From Thiothrix subterranea (GTDB taxonomy: Bacteria; Pseudomonadota; Gammaproteobacteria; Thiotrichales; Thiotrichaceae): a stretch of DNA of 64,000 nt. A program made the position numbers and the translations under genes. Of this stretch, positions 17,261 through 26,070 are shown piece after piece; positions within the stretch are counted from its first letter, which is position 1, and every line of letters begins with the position of its first letter. The stretch spans positions 2,356,001-2,420,000 of the forward strand of contig NZ_CP053482.1 in NCBI RefSeq assembly GCF_016772315.1, given 5' to 3'. Under the pieces are notes generated by a model. The model was not told where the DNA came from and searched no databases. It saw only the letters and a list, made by a program, of their open reading frames with translations.

Positions 17261-17346
17261 AAGCGTAGCAGCATGTTTGGGTAGATGGGAAAGCATCTAC
17301 AGCCCAGATTGTAACTACGGCGAATCTGCCATAATTAGGCGTGCAA

Positions 17347-17374
17347 ACCATTTTCGTGACGTCACGAAAATGGT
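17347..17374. promoter_or_regulatory. Perfect 28-base palindrome
   Basis: The two 14-base arms, ACCATTTTCGTGAC and its reverse complement, abut without spacer around the centre CGTGAC|GTCACG. It lies in the 138-base gap between hsdM and the truncated nuclease gene, 24 bases before the latter. There is no T-run, so it looks like a dimeric-protein binding site or recombination site more than a terminator. A smaller hairpin (GTAGATG and CATCTAC) lies upstream at 17281-17300. Confidence 0.6.
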
Positions 17375-17398
17375 CAATATTCACCCGGTATTCGAGCT

Positions 17399-17869
17399 AT
17401 GAAACCAATGTCCCGAAAACATGACATCATCAGCAACCTGCAACAGTTCCTGTTGGAATCGGGCAAGGGGTTAGCGTTTGTGGGACGCAAGCAACGCATC
17501 CGCATTGAAGATCGGAATTTCTACATTGATCTGGTGTTTTACAACATCAAACTCAGATGCTTTCTGCTGATTAATCTCAAGCTGGGCAAGCTCACGCAGC
17601 AAGATGTGGAGAAAATGGATACCTACATTCGCATCTATGATCAGCACCGCAAGGAAGAGGATGATAACCCGACGATTGGGTTGGTATTGTGCCGCCAGAA
17701 AAACGAAGTGGTGGTGAAGTATTCGGCTCTCACCGATAGCCAGCAATTGTTTGCCTCCAAATATTTATCCCATTTGCCGACGGAAGCAGAACTTAAACGC
17801 GAGTTGGAACGCGAACAAACGTTGGTGGAATCGCAGATTGAAGAATCACGGAGGATTTATGCTGCCTAA
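17399..17869 (+). CDS. Truncated YhcG/DUF1016-type PDDEXK nuclease domain
   Basis: The 156-residue product corresponds to the C-terminal nuclease domain of YhcG-type proteins; the usual N-terminal DUF1016 part, roughly 180 residues, is missing and cannot fit in the gap to hsdM. The core runs from FLLESGKGLAFVGRKQRI through FYIDLVFYN (Asp44) to LINLKLGKL. Family members normally have Asp or Glu before the LK (IELK or IDLK); here it is Asn59 with Lys61 kept, so catalysis may be lost. The stop overlaps the hsdS start by 11 bases. It could be a decaying remnant or a DNA-binding adaptor. Confidence 0.7.
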   Translation: MKPMSRKHDIISNLQQFLLESGKGLAFVGRKQRIRIEDRNFYIDLVFYNIKLRCFLLINLKLGKLTQQDVEKMDTYIRIYDQHRKEEDDNPTIGLVLCRQKNEVVVKYSALTDSQQLFASKYLSHLPTEAELKRELEREQTLVESQIEESRRIYAA

Positions 17870-19073
17870 AGAATGGGAAAGAAAACCAATCAAAGATGTT
17901 TGTGACTCAATCATTGATTGTGTGAATAAGACCGCACCCGTGGTTGATTATAAAACCCCATTTAAAATGCTCAGAACCACTAATATTCGTGATGGCAGAG
18001 TAAATACAAAAGATGTTCGATATGTTACAGAATACACTTACAAAGAATGGGTTAGAAGAGGAGCACCTAAAGTAGGTGATTTGATATTTACACGTGAAGC
18101 ACCAGTTGGTGAGATCGGGGTATTAGAGGATGACAACGGCATTTTCCTAGGACAAAGAACAATGATGTATCGTGCCAACTTAAAAAAAGCCGATAATTAT
18201 TTCTTGTTTTACTCGTTACAGAGTCGATTTTGTCAGAAGCAAATCGAAGATTTTAGCAATGGTGGAACTGTTGCTCATATGCGAGTTCCTGATTGTGGTG
18301 AGATTATTGTAAATATCCCACCACTCCCCGAACAAAAGAAAATCGCTCAAATCCTCTTCACTTGGGACAAAGCCATCACCACCACCGAACAACTACTTGC
18401 CAACAGCCAGCAGCAGAAAAAAGCCCTGATGCAGCAATTGCTGACGGGGAAAAAACGGTTGAAGGGGGTTGGTAGCGAATGGAAGAGTAATAAACTAGGT
18501 GAATTTTTTAGCCGTGTTACTGAGAAAAACAATGGTCAAAGCATTAATGTTGTGACAATTTCTGGTCAGCAAGGGTTGATTCGCCAAGATGAGTTTTTCA
18601 AAAAAAGTATCGCTTCAGATATTCTGGATGAATATTTTCTTCTGAGGAAAGGACAATTTGCTTATAACAAGAGTTATTCAAATGGATACCCGATGGGAGC
18701 TATCAAGCGATTGAACCGTTACGATGATGGCGTTGTGACAACATTGTATATTTGCTTTGAAGTCAGTGACAAAGATAGAGCAGACGCTGATTTTTTTGAG
18801 CATTACTTTGAATCCGGTTTAATGATCAAAGGACTGATGCAGATCGCAAATGAAGGTGGTCGAGCGCATGGGTTGTTAAATGTAAAACCAAGTGATTTTT
18901 TCAATTTAAAGATCAATATACCAAGTTTTGAAGAGCAGCAAAAAATCGCAGCCGTGCTTTCGGCGGCTGATCGTGAGATTGAGGTTTTGCAGCAAAAGCT
19001 TGAGGGTTTGAAGCAGGAGAAGAAAGCCCTGATGCAGCAGTTGTTGACGGGGAAACGGCGGGTGAAAGTATGA
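17859..19073 (+). CDS. hsdS: Type I restriction-modification specificity subunit HsdS
   Basis: The 404-residue protein determines the DNA target of the HsdMR complex. The start at 17859 follows GGAGG at 17850. Two variable target-recognition domains (about residues 5-140 and 205-345) are each followed by a conserved helix with the near-identical segment KKALMQQLLTGK (about residues 187 and 386), preceded by IPPLPEQKKIAQIL or IPSFEEQQKIAAVL. The recognition domains are distinctly A+T-rich compared with hsdM and hsdR, consistent with exchange by recombination. The duplicated conserved segments could mediate domain swapping. Confidence 0.95.
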   Translation: MLPKEWERKPIKDVCDSIIDCVNKTAPVVDYKTPFKMLRTTNIRDGRVNTKDVRYVTEYTYKEWVRRGAPKVGDLIFTREAPVGEIGVLEDDNGIFLGQRTMMYRANLKKADNYFLFYSLQSRFCQKQIEDFSNGGTVAHMRVPDCGEIIVNIPPLPEQKKIAQILFTWDKAITTTEQLLANSQQQKKALMQQLLTGKKRLKGVGSEWKSNKLGEFFSRVTEKNNGQSINVVTISGQQGLIRQDEFFKKSIASDILDEYFLLRKGQFAYNKSYSNGYPMGAIKRLNRYDDGVVTTLYICFEVSDKDRADADFFEHYFESGLMIKGLMQIANEGGRAHGLLNVKPSDFFNLKINIPSFEEQQKIAAVLSAADREIEVLQQKLEGLKQEKKALMQQLLTGKRRVKV

Positions 19074-19083
19074 GGAAAAACGT

Positions 19084-20199
19084 ATGTTGACATACCCAAT
19101 TAAAATCGAAGGACTCAAAGGCGTAGGCAGCATCGAGTTAAACCTACAGGAAAACCAGCGGGTTTATACCCTGATAGGGGCTAATGGTGTCGGTAAAACC
19201 AAAACACTCGAAGTGTTGTTTCAGATTTTATTTTTTAGTCATCAAAATGTATGGCAATCACTTGCTTCTAACACAAACACACCAAATACTTGGAGCTTTA
19301 AAACAGTACATATAGGTGAAAGCAGTGTTCGCATTGAATCAAACCATGTTTCGCTAATAAAGAATGGTATAGGACAACTTCTGTCCCATAGCTCACCTAC
19401 TGTTTTTCTTGCTTCCCAAAACCGGGGATTTATTCAACACGACAACAAACCTGCCCAAGCTATTGGGACGCTAGAACAACGCCGTAATGCCTATTTCCAG
19501 CGTTTGATTCAAGGCATGAACAACAATTTCACCAGCCTGAATATGGATACGGGCATTGAAGAATGGTTTGTCACCCTAGCCCAATCCGCTAACCCTTACC
19601 AAAAGCAGGAAGATAACCGCGACATCGAAATCCGTGTAGTACTGGAGTTGCTAAACAAAATCGACAGCCGCATCGACCCCAAATACATGCAAATCAGCGG
19701 TGATGGTCGGGTCAATCTGAAAATTGATGGTCAGCCGCGTGAGCTTTCCCATCTGAGTACCGGCTTTGCCTCCATCCTGAAAATGCTACAGGCGATTGTG
19801 TCCGGTTACGGCTATTTCACCAATGAAACCCGCTTGCAACAGGTGAAGGGTATCGTGCTGATTGACGAAATCGAAAGCCACCTGCATCTGTCTTGGCAAG
19901 CAAAAATCATCCCCTTGCTCAAACACTTATTCCCGAATACCACCTTTTACATCACCACCCATTCTTCCATCGTGCTGTCACAGCTAAAGGCAGGAGAAGC
20001 CTATCGCCTGCAACGCGATACCGATGGCGTGGTGCGTACCCAAGCGATTACTTCACCCAATACCACCTCGTTGATTGATGTGCTGCAAGAAGCCTTTGAT
20101 ATTGATCTAAATCGTCTGAAGCTGGACAGTCTCGTTCCCGCTGATCAACAACAAGCGAAACAACAGTTGTTGAATCTGATCAATGGGCAAGGGGTTTAA
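19084..20199 (+). CDS. ABC-type (AAA_15/AAA_21) ATPase, partner of PIN protein
   Basis: The 371-residue protein is a single-chain ATPase of the overcoming-lysogenization/AAA_21 type common in defence loci. It has Walker A GANGVGKT at residues 32-39, a signature-like HLSTGFAS segment near residue 225, Walker B GIVLIDEIESHLH near residue 258, and an H-loop ITTHSS near residue 291. There is no nuclease or TOPRIM domain of its own. It starts 10 bases after hsdS and its TAA is followed immediately by the ATG of the PIN gene. This position between hsdS and hsdR is where prrC lies in the prr locus. The role proposed, a sensor that controls the PIN nuclease, is inference. Confidence 0.85.
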   Translation: MLTYPIKIEGLKGVGSIELNLQENQRVYTLIGANGVGKTKTLEVLFQILFFSHQNVWQSLASNTNTPNTWSFKTVHIGESSVRIESNHVSLIKNGIGQLLSHSSPTVFLASQNRGFIQHDNKPAQAIGTLEQRRNAYFQRLIQGMNNNFTSLNMDTGIEEWFVTLAQSANPYQKQEDNRDIEIRVVLELLNKIDSRIDPKYMQISGDGRVNLKIDGQPRELSHLSTGFASILKMLQAIVSGYGYFTNETRLQQVKGIVLIDEIESHLHLSWQAKIIPLLKHLFPNTTFYITTHSSIVLSQLKAGEAYRLQRDTDGVVRTQAITSPNTTSLIDVLQEAFDIDLNRLKLDSLVPADQQQAKQQLLNLINGQGV

Positions 20200-20667
20200 A
20201 TGACCATGCGCAAGGTTTTATTAGACGCAAACTTATTGATCGCCGCCTTGGATGACGGTAGCACAACTTCCGAAACCGAACGTACCAAAGCCAAGCAGAC
20301 TTTGGCAGCCTTATTGAGCAATGAGGAGGTGACGCTGATTATCACCCCATTGATTCGCTACGAAGTGCTGCGCGGCATTGGCTGGCAAGATCAGGTACGT
20401 TTTGCCCAGTTGAAACAATCACTGGATGGTTTGACCGAGTTGGATGTTAATCGCAATGTCTCCGAACTGGCAGCCAACTTATTCCGCTTTGACCGTGCAG
20501 AGAATACAGACCAGCAACGCAATATTGAAAAGCGCAAGTTTGATGTGTTCCACCTTGCCAGCGCCAAGTGCCACGATTTGGAACTGGCATCGCAAGATTC
20601 AGATATTGCGGGGTTAGAAGGGTTACATGAGCGTTATCTGCACCGCAGCCGTTTCGAGGTCATCTAA
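20200..20667 (+). CDS. PIN-domain ribonuclease, partner of the ATPase
   Basis: The 155-residue protein has a PIN fold with the acidic residues expected for metal-dependent RNA cleavage: Asp9 (KVLLDANLLIAA), Glu55 (IRYEVLRG), Asp115 (KFDVFHLASAK) and Asp133 or Asp135 near the C-terminus (SQDSDI). It resembles VapC-type toxins but has no antitoxin gene beside it; instead it directly follows the ABC-type ATPase with no intergenic base. It ends two bases before the next gene. A coupled toxin whose activity is gated by the ATPase or by the restriction complex is a reasonable hypothesis. Confidence 0.85.
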   Translation: MTMRKVLLDANLLIAALDDGSTTSETERTKAKQTLAALLSNEEVTLIITPLIRYEVLRGIGWQDQVRFAQLKQSLDGLTELDVNRNVSELAANLFRFDRAENTDQQRNIEKRKFDVFHLASAKCHDLELASQDSDIAGLEGLHERYLHRSRFEVI

Positions 20668-20669
20668 TC

Positions 20670-21530
20670 ATGGAAGAATTCACCCCCGAACAGTTACTGG
20701 AACAGCTACGCGAACTAGACGAACACCCGCGCATTGAAGCCAAACGCGCTAGCGAGATCGGTGCTTCCGTCATGCAAACAGATGATCTTGACCCTGCGGC
20801 TATCGCGTTGTATCGCACTTTACGCAGAAAAGTTCGCCCTCATGCGGAAGAGTTGCAAGTTGATGATCCAGAAATGCTACGTGCGTTGAATCTGGTTAAA
20901 CGCCAAAACGGTGTTTATGTCCCCAATGTTGCAGGGCTGTTGTTGCTGGCTAAACCATTAGCATTGCGCCGTTTGTTACCCGCTGTGCGTGTGGATTACG
21001 TGCGCATACAAGGAACACAATGGGTAGAAGATCCTGAACAACGCTTCATGACCACATTTGATCTTCGTGAACCCTTATTGCGCTTGATTCCAAAATTGGA
21101 AGCGACCATTTTGGACGATATGCCCCGCCACTTCCGTTTGAAAGAAGGCGACACGCAACGTTCGGATCAGCCTTTGCTACCACAAAAAGTGGTACGTGAA
21201 GCCATCATCAATGCAGTGATGCATCGCGATTACCAAGTCAATCAACCCACATTGGTAGTGCGCTACAGTAATCGGCTGGAGATTCGCAATGCAGGTTATT
21301 CGCTCAAGCCAGAGGTCGTGTTGGGGGAAATGGGGTCTAAACTGCGTAACCCGATTCTGGCAGCCGTCTTGTACGATCTGGATTTTGCCGAAACCAAAGG
21401 CTCAGGTATCCGCACGATGCGGCGCTTGCTAGAGCAGGCTGGATTAAGTGCGCCTGTATTTACGAGTGATACTTTAACTAACCAATTTTCAGCCATTGTC
21501 TGGTTACGTCAGCAAGGGATTTTATTATGA
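20670..21530 (+). CDS. AlbA_2/HATPase protein with internal deletion and short C-terminus
   Basis: The 286-residue protein belongs to the ATP-binding group that normally has an N-terminal Schlafen-like AlbA_2 domain, a HATPase_c_4 domain and a winged helix (about 480-560 residues). Here the N-terminal strand RIEAKRASEIG is kept, then the sequence jumps to DDLDPAAIALYR, which in full-length relatives comes about 130 residues later. The ATPase region is intact (QKVVREAIINAVMHRDY near residue 175, ETKGSGIRTM near residue 248). The C-terminal helix is missing. The stop overlaps the hsdR start by four bases, so it is translated in the operon. Comparison with relatives is from memory. Confidence 0.75.
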   Translation: MEEFTPEQLLEQLRELDEHPRIEAKRASEIGASVMQTDDLDPAAIALYRTLRRKVRPHAEELQVDDPEMLRALNLVKRQNGVYVPNVAGLLLLAKPLALRRLLPAVRVDYVRIQGTQWVEDPEQRFMTTFDLREPLLRLIPKLEATILDDMPRHFRLKEGDTQRSDQPLLPQKVVREAIINAVMHRDYQVNQPTLVVRYSNRLEIRNAGYSLKPEVVLGEMGSKLRNPILAAVLYDLDFAETKGSGIRTMRRLLEQAGLSAPVFTSDTLTNQFSAIVWLRQQGILL

Positions 21531-24500
21531 ATTCCATGCCCAAATTCCAAGAAGAATACAGTGCCAAACTCCCCGCACTGGCACTGTTGAGCCAATTGGG
21601 TTGGTCATTCCTCTCCCCACAACAGGCCGTGATTGCCCGCCACGGTCACTACGACCAAGTGGTGTTGCGTGACATCCTGCGCAGCGAATTGCAAAAACGC
21701 CGTTTCACCTTCGCGGGTCGTGAATACGCCCTGTCGAGCCACGCGCTGGATAACCTGATTGGCGAAGTGTGCAGCCCCGCCCTCAATGAAGGTTTGCTGT
21801 CTGCCAATGAAAAGCTCTACAACCACCTGCTGTACGGTATTTCCATCACCGAATTTGTCGACGGCAAAAAAGCCAACCCGACCATTGCCCTGATCGACTG
21901 GCACAACCCCGCCAACAACCATTTCAGCTTTACCGAAGAATTCAGCATTACCCGCGCTGGCGGTGTCGATACGCGCCGCCCGGACATCGTGTGTTTCGTC
22001 AACGGCATCCCTTTGGTGGTCATCGAAGCCAAACGCCCCAATGGTCACGCGAAAAAAGCCCCCACCATCGACGAAGGCATTTCACAAAGCCTGCGCAATC
22101 AACGCCCCGACGAAATCCCGCATCTGTTCGCCTACAGCCAATTATTGCTCTCCATCAATGGCGCAGAAGGCCGTTACGCAACCTGCGCCACCCCAACCAA
22201 ATTCTGGTCAGCATGGCGCGAGGAAGACATCAGCCCTGCGGAAATGCACGCCATCAAAAACCGCCCACTGACCGCGCTGCAAACCGAACTCCTGTTTGCC
22301 CACCGCACCGCCCAAGATTGGGCGTGGTATCAGGCTTGGTGTGCGGCTGAATTGGCAGTGACAGGTCAAGATCACCTGCTTATCAGCCTGTTACAGCCGC
22401 AACGCTTGCTGGAAATGGTGCGGTTTTACACGCTGTTCGACAAAAAGGTTGGGAAAATTGTCGCCCGTTACCAGCAAGTTTTCGGTATCAAACGGCTGAT
22501 TGAGCGAATCAACACGCCACGCTCAGACGGCGGACGCGAAGGCGGCGTGATCTGGCACACCACCGGCTCAGGCAAATCCTTCACAATGGTATTCCTGAGC
22601 AAAGCCCTGATCCTGCACGATTCCCTCAAACACTGCCGCATTCTGGTTGTCACCGACCGGGTAGATTTGGAAAGCCAACTCAGCAAAACCTTTACCTCCG
22701 GCGGCGAGTTAGCCAGCAAAAAAGACAAAGAAGCGGCAATGGCAACCTCCGGCAAACGCCTTGCCGAACAGATTGGTAAAGGCACGGAACGCATCATGTT
22801 TGCGCTGATTCAGAAGTTTAACAGTGCCACCAAGCTGCCCGAATGCCGCAATGCCAGCCCGAATATCATTGTGCTGATCGACGAAGGTCATCGCAGCCAA
22901 GGCGGCGAAAACCACATCCGCATGAAACAGGCATTGCCCAAAGCCGCGTTTGTGGCGTTTACTGGCACGCCTTTGCTGAAAGACGATAAGACCGAAGGCA
23001 AGTTTGGCAAGATCATTCACGCCTACACCATGCAACGCGCTGTGGATGACCAAACCGTTACGCCCTTGTTGTACGAAGAACGCATCCCCGATCTGGATGT
23101 CAACGAACGCGCCATTGATAGCTGGTTTGAGCGTATTACCGAAGGCTTGACCGCTGAACAAAAAACCGACCTGAAACGCAAGTTTGCCCGCAAAGGTGAA
23201 ATCTACAGTGTGGATGACCGCATCCGACTGATTGCGCTCGACATTGCCAACCACTTCGTGAAAAACATCGACGACGGCTTGAAAGGGCAACTCGCTTGCG
23301 ACAGCAAAGCCTCCGCGATCAAGTACAAACAATACCTCGACGAAGCGGGGTTATTTGAATCCGCCGTAGTCATGAGTCCGCCCGATACCCGCGAAGGCAA
23401 TACCGATGTGGACGAAGTTGCCTTGCCCGCCGTGACTAAATGGTGGAAAGACAATATCGGTTCAGCCGACGAACAAACCTACACCAAAGCCATCATTGAG
23501 CGTTTCGACAAAGACGAGGCGTTGAAGCTGTTGATTGTGGTGGATAAGCTGCTGACGGGTTTTGACGAGCCGAAAAATACCGTGCTGTATATCGACAAGC
23601 CCTTAAAGCAACACAACCTGATCCAAGCGATTGCGCGGGTCAACCGTTTGCATCCACTGAAAAAGTTTGGCTTGCTGATCGACTATCGCGGCATTCTGGC
23701 GGAACTGGATACCACCCTTCAGAAATATCAGGATTTGGCAGCGCGTACCCAAGGCGGTTACGACATCAATGATATTGCGGGTTTGTATAGCCAGATGAGT
23801 ACCGAATACAAACGTTTGCCGCAACTTTACAAAACCTTGTGGGCGATTTTTGCTGGGGTTAAAAACAAGCACGACATTGAGCAATTACGGCAAGTGTTAG
23901 TGCCGAAAATGGTGGAGCAAAGCGACGAGTTGGTCGATGCCAACCTCAAAGTGCGCGAAGACTTCTACGAAGCCCTGACCGCCTTTGCCAGTTGCCTGAA
24001 AGTCGCACTGCAATCTGCCACCTTCTTTGCCGATACCAGTTTCAGCGATGCTGACCGCCGCCATTACAAAGAAACCCTCAAGCAATTTTCCAGCCTGCGC
24101 CAATTAGCGAAACAGGACGCAGGCGAAACCATCCAGTACGACCAATACGCCGCGCAGGTAAAAAAGCTGCTGGATAAGCATGTGGTCGGCGTTGACATCA
24201 AAGACGCGCAAGGCGTTTACGAAGTCAACAAACTGGGGCAAAAGCAAGCCCCCGAAGATTGGAGCGCGGACAAAACCCGCAACGAAACCGACATTATCAA
24301 AACCCGCGTGACGCGCATGATCGAGCAGGATTTGCGCGATGACCCTTACGCACAGGAAGCCTTTTCCAAACTGTTGCGCCAAGCCATTGCCGCCGCAGAA
24401 AAGCTGTTCGATCACCCGCTCAAGCAATACCTGCTGTTCCACGATTTTGCCGAGCAAGTGCAACAGCGGCGCGTGCCGGATATGCCGAATGTGTTTGCAG

Positions 24501-24802
24501 GCAATCACCATGCGCAGGCGTATTTCGGCGTGTTCAAACAAACCTTGCCGGAAGTATTCGCTGCTGCCGGTCAAGCCACGCAAGACCAGTGGGCGCAACT
24601 CGCCTTCGCACTGGATGCGCATGTGGAACAATCCGTCGCCGAACATTCCATTAACCCGCAAAACATCGAAGCCGACATCCGCAAAAAACTGCTGCCGTTG
24701 CTGTTCAAGGAATGCAAAGCGATTGGTGGTGGCATGGATCAGGCTAAAGCAATGGTCGAGCGGGTGGTGCAAATTGTGCGCGTGGGTTTGAGTGGGGTGT
24801 AA
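21527..24802 (+). CDS. hsdR: Type I restriction endonuclease subunit HsdR
   Basis: The 1,091-residue protein is the motor and nuclease of the type I system. The N-terminal PDDEXK domain shows RRPDIVCF followed by LVVIEAKRP (Asp and Glu-x-Lys) at about residues 150-170. The translocase has Walker A HTTGSGKSF near residue 347, the helicase motif LIDEGHRSQGG near residue 450, FTGTPLL, and motif VI in IQAIARVNR near residue 703. A long helical C-terminus binds the methylase core. All motifs are intact, so the system should restrict unmodified DNA. Confidence 0.97.
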   Translation: MNSMPKFQEEYSAKLPALALLSQLGWSFLSPQQAVIARHGHYDQVVLRDILRSELQKRRFTFAGREYALSSHALDNLIGEVCSPALNEGLLSANEKLYNHLLYGISITEFVDGKKANPTIALIDWHNPANNHFSFTEEFSITRAGGVDTRRPDIVCFVNGIPLVVIEAKRPNGHAKKAPTIDEGISQSLRNQRPDEIPHLFAYSQLLLSINGAEGRYATCATPTKFWSAWREEDISPAEMHAIKNRPLTALQTELLFAHRTAQDWAWYQAWCAAELAVTGQDHLLISLLQPQRLLEMVRFYTLFDKKVGKIVARYQQVFGIKRLIERINTPRSDGGREGGVIWHTTGSGKSFTMVFLSKALILHDSLKHCRILVVTDRVDLESQLSKTFTSGGELASKKDKEAAMATSGKRLAEQIGKGTERIMFALIQKFNSATKLPECRNASPNIIVLIDEGHRSQGGENHIRMKQALPKAAFVAFTGTPLLKDDKTEGKFGKIIHAYTMQRAVDDQTVTPLLYEERIPDLDVNERAIDSWFERITEGLTAEQKTDLKRKFARKGEIYSVDDRIRLIALDIANHFVKNIDDGLKGQLACDSKASAIKYKQYLDEAGLFESAVVMSPPDTREGNTDVDEVALPAVTKWWKDNIGSADEQTYTKAIIERFDKDEALKLLIVVDKLLTGFDEPKNTVLYIDKPLKQHNLIQAIARVNRLHPLKKFGLLIDYRGILAELDTTLQKYQDLAARTQGGYDINDIAGLYSQMSTEYKRLPQLYKTLWAIFAGVKNKHDIEQLRQVLVPKMVEQSDELVDANLKVREDFYEALTAFASCLKVALQSATFFADTSFSDADRRHYKETLKQFSSLRQLAKQDAGETIQYDQYAAQVKKLLDKHVVGVDIKDAQGVYEVNKLGQKQAPEDWSADKTRNETDIIKTRVTRMIEQDLRDDPYAQEAFSKLLRQAIAAAEKLFDHPLKQYLLFHDFAEQVQQRRVPDMPNVFAGNHHAQAYFGVFKQTLPEVFAAAGQATQDQWAQLAFALDAHVEQSVAEHSINPQNIEADIRKKLLPLLFKECKAIGGGMDQAKAMVERVVQIVRVGLSGV

Positions 24803-24806
24803 ACGG

Positions 24807-25529
24807 ATGCTTCAGTTTAGCTATGGCGATGAACAGATTACGTTTGAGCGTTTGCCCCGCAGCGAAGGCATCCAGCGTGTGTTGATCAAGATTCACCCCG
24901 ACTGCCGGGTAGAAGTGGCAGCCCCTGCCCAAGCGGATGATAACGAAGTGCTGGCAGCGGTGAAAAAACGCGGTCGCTGGATTTACCAACAACTGCGCGA
25001 TTTCCGCCAACAATCCGCTTACGTCACCCCACGGCAATACATCAGCGGTGAAAGCCATTATTACTTGGGCAAACAATACCTGCTGAAAGTGTTGGAGGAC
25101 CCCAACGCCACGCCACAAGTGAAATTGTTACGCGGCAAACTGGAAGTGACGCTACATCAGAAAAGTACAGCGAAGGTGGAGCAGCTTCTGGGCGATTGGT
25201 ACAAAGTGCGTGCTAAAGAAGTGTTTGCCAAACGGCTGGATGCCATGCTGGAACAGGCACTTTGGGTGGCTGAACGTCCGCCGTTACGCATTTTTACCAT
25301 GCACACCCAATGGGGCAGTTGCTCACCCCAAGGCAGGCTGACACTGAACCCGCATCTGGTCAAGGCCCCACGCGAGTGCATTGACTACGTGATTCTGCAT
25401 GAGTTGTGTCATCTTGCTGAACATAATCACAGCGAACGCTTTTACCGTTTGCTGTCTCAGGTGATGCCCAGTTGGGAAGAGGTAAAAGCTCGACTGGATG
25501 CAAGGGCGGGGTATTATGTGTTGGCATGA
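24807..25529 (+). CDS. YgjP-like M48-type metallopeptidase (DUF45)
   Basis: The 240-residue protein has the zinc motif HELCHLAEHNH near residue 200 and the preceding TQWGSCSPQGRLTLNPHLV segment, both characteristic of the YgjP/DUF45 metallopeptidase-like family. It starts four bases after the hsdR stop. Genes of this family very often sit directly behind hsdR, but their role there is not known. The start at 24807 (MLQFSYG) is used because an upstream ATG at 24792 lies within hsdR. Confidence 0.9.
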   Translation: MLQFSYGDEQITFERLPRSEGIQRVLIKIHPDCRVEVAAPAQADDNEVLAAVKKRGRWIYQQLRDFRQQSAYVTPRQYISGESHYYLGKQYLLKVLEDPNATPQVKLLRGKLEVTLHQKSTAKVEQLLGDWYKVRAKEVFAKRLDAMLEQALWVAERPPLRIFTMHTQWGSCSPQGRLTLNPHLVKAPRECIDYVILHELCHLAEHNHSERFYRLLSQVMPSWEEVKARLDARAGYYVLA

Positions 25530-25581
25530 AAACTGCTCTGTGAAAATGCAAACGTTATATTTCCTCTACCTAGGTTAAGTA

Positions 25582-26070
25582 ATGCTCAAAATTGAACGTA
25601 TTCTTGATAAAAGCAGCGTACCGCCCCGTCAGCCGCACCTGTCGCTGACCCTGCCGCACGAACGCCGCATTATCAGCCGCCAGCGTGTCACCTTGGACGA
25701 TGGCAGCGATGCAGGTTTATTCCTGCCACGCGGTTCCAGCCTGCAACACGGCGATGTCCTGCAAGGTGTCAGCGGTGAACTGATCCGCATTCAAGCCGCG
25801 CCCGAAACGGTATCTACCCTGACGTGCGCCGACCCGTGGCTATTAGCGCGTGCCTGCTACCACCTCGGCAACCGTCATGTGCCAGTGCAAATCATGCCGG
25901 GCATGATCCGCTATCAACACGACCATGTGCTGGATGACATGTTGCACGGTTTAGGCTTGTATGTGGTGGTGGAACAAGCACCGTTTGAGCCGGAAGCAGG
26001 CGCGTATGGTGGCGGGCATTCGCACGGACATCATCATGAGCATGATCACACGCATTCCCATGATCACTGA
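25582..26070 (+). CDS. ureE: Urease nickel metallochaperone UreE
   Basis: The 162-residue protein delivers nickel for urease assembly. It has the UreE N-terminal domain (SLTLPHERRIISRQRVTLDD), the metal-binding domain ending YHLGNRHVPVQI with RYQHDHVLDDML, and a C-terminal histidine-rich tail ([20 protein letters not shown]) that can hold several nickel ions. It is the first urease gene after the restriction island and its stop overlaps the ureF start by 11 bases. No strong promoter is obvious in the 52 bases upstream. Confidence 0.97.
   Translation: MLKIERILDKSSVPPRQPHLSLTLPHERRIISRQRVTLDDGSDAGLFLPRGSSLQHGDVLQGVSGELIRIQAAPETVSTLTCADPWLLARACYHLGNRHVPVQIMPGMIRYQHDHVLDDMLHGLGLYVVVEQAPFEPEAGAYGGGHSHGHHHEHDHTHSHDH

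Noticed and set aside
17309-17337. A possible sigma-70 promoter before the truncated nuclease gene
   Set aside because: TTGTAA with CATAAT is spaced only 15 bases, and the 17-base alternative has a poor -10 box.
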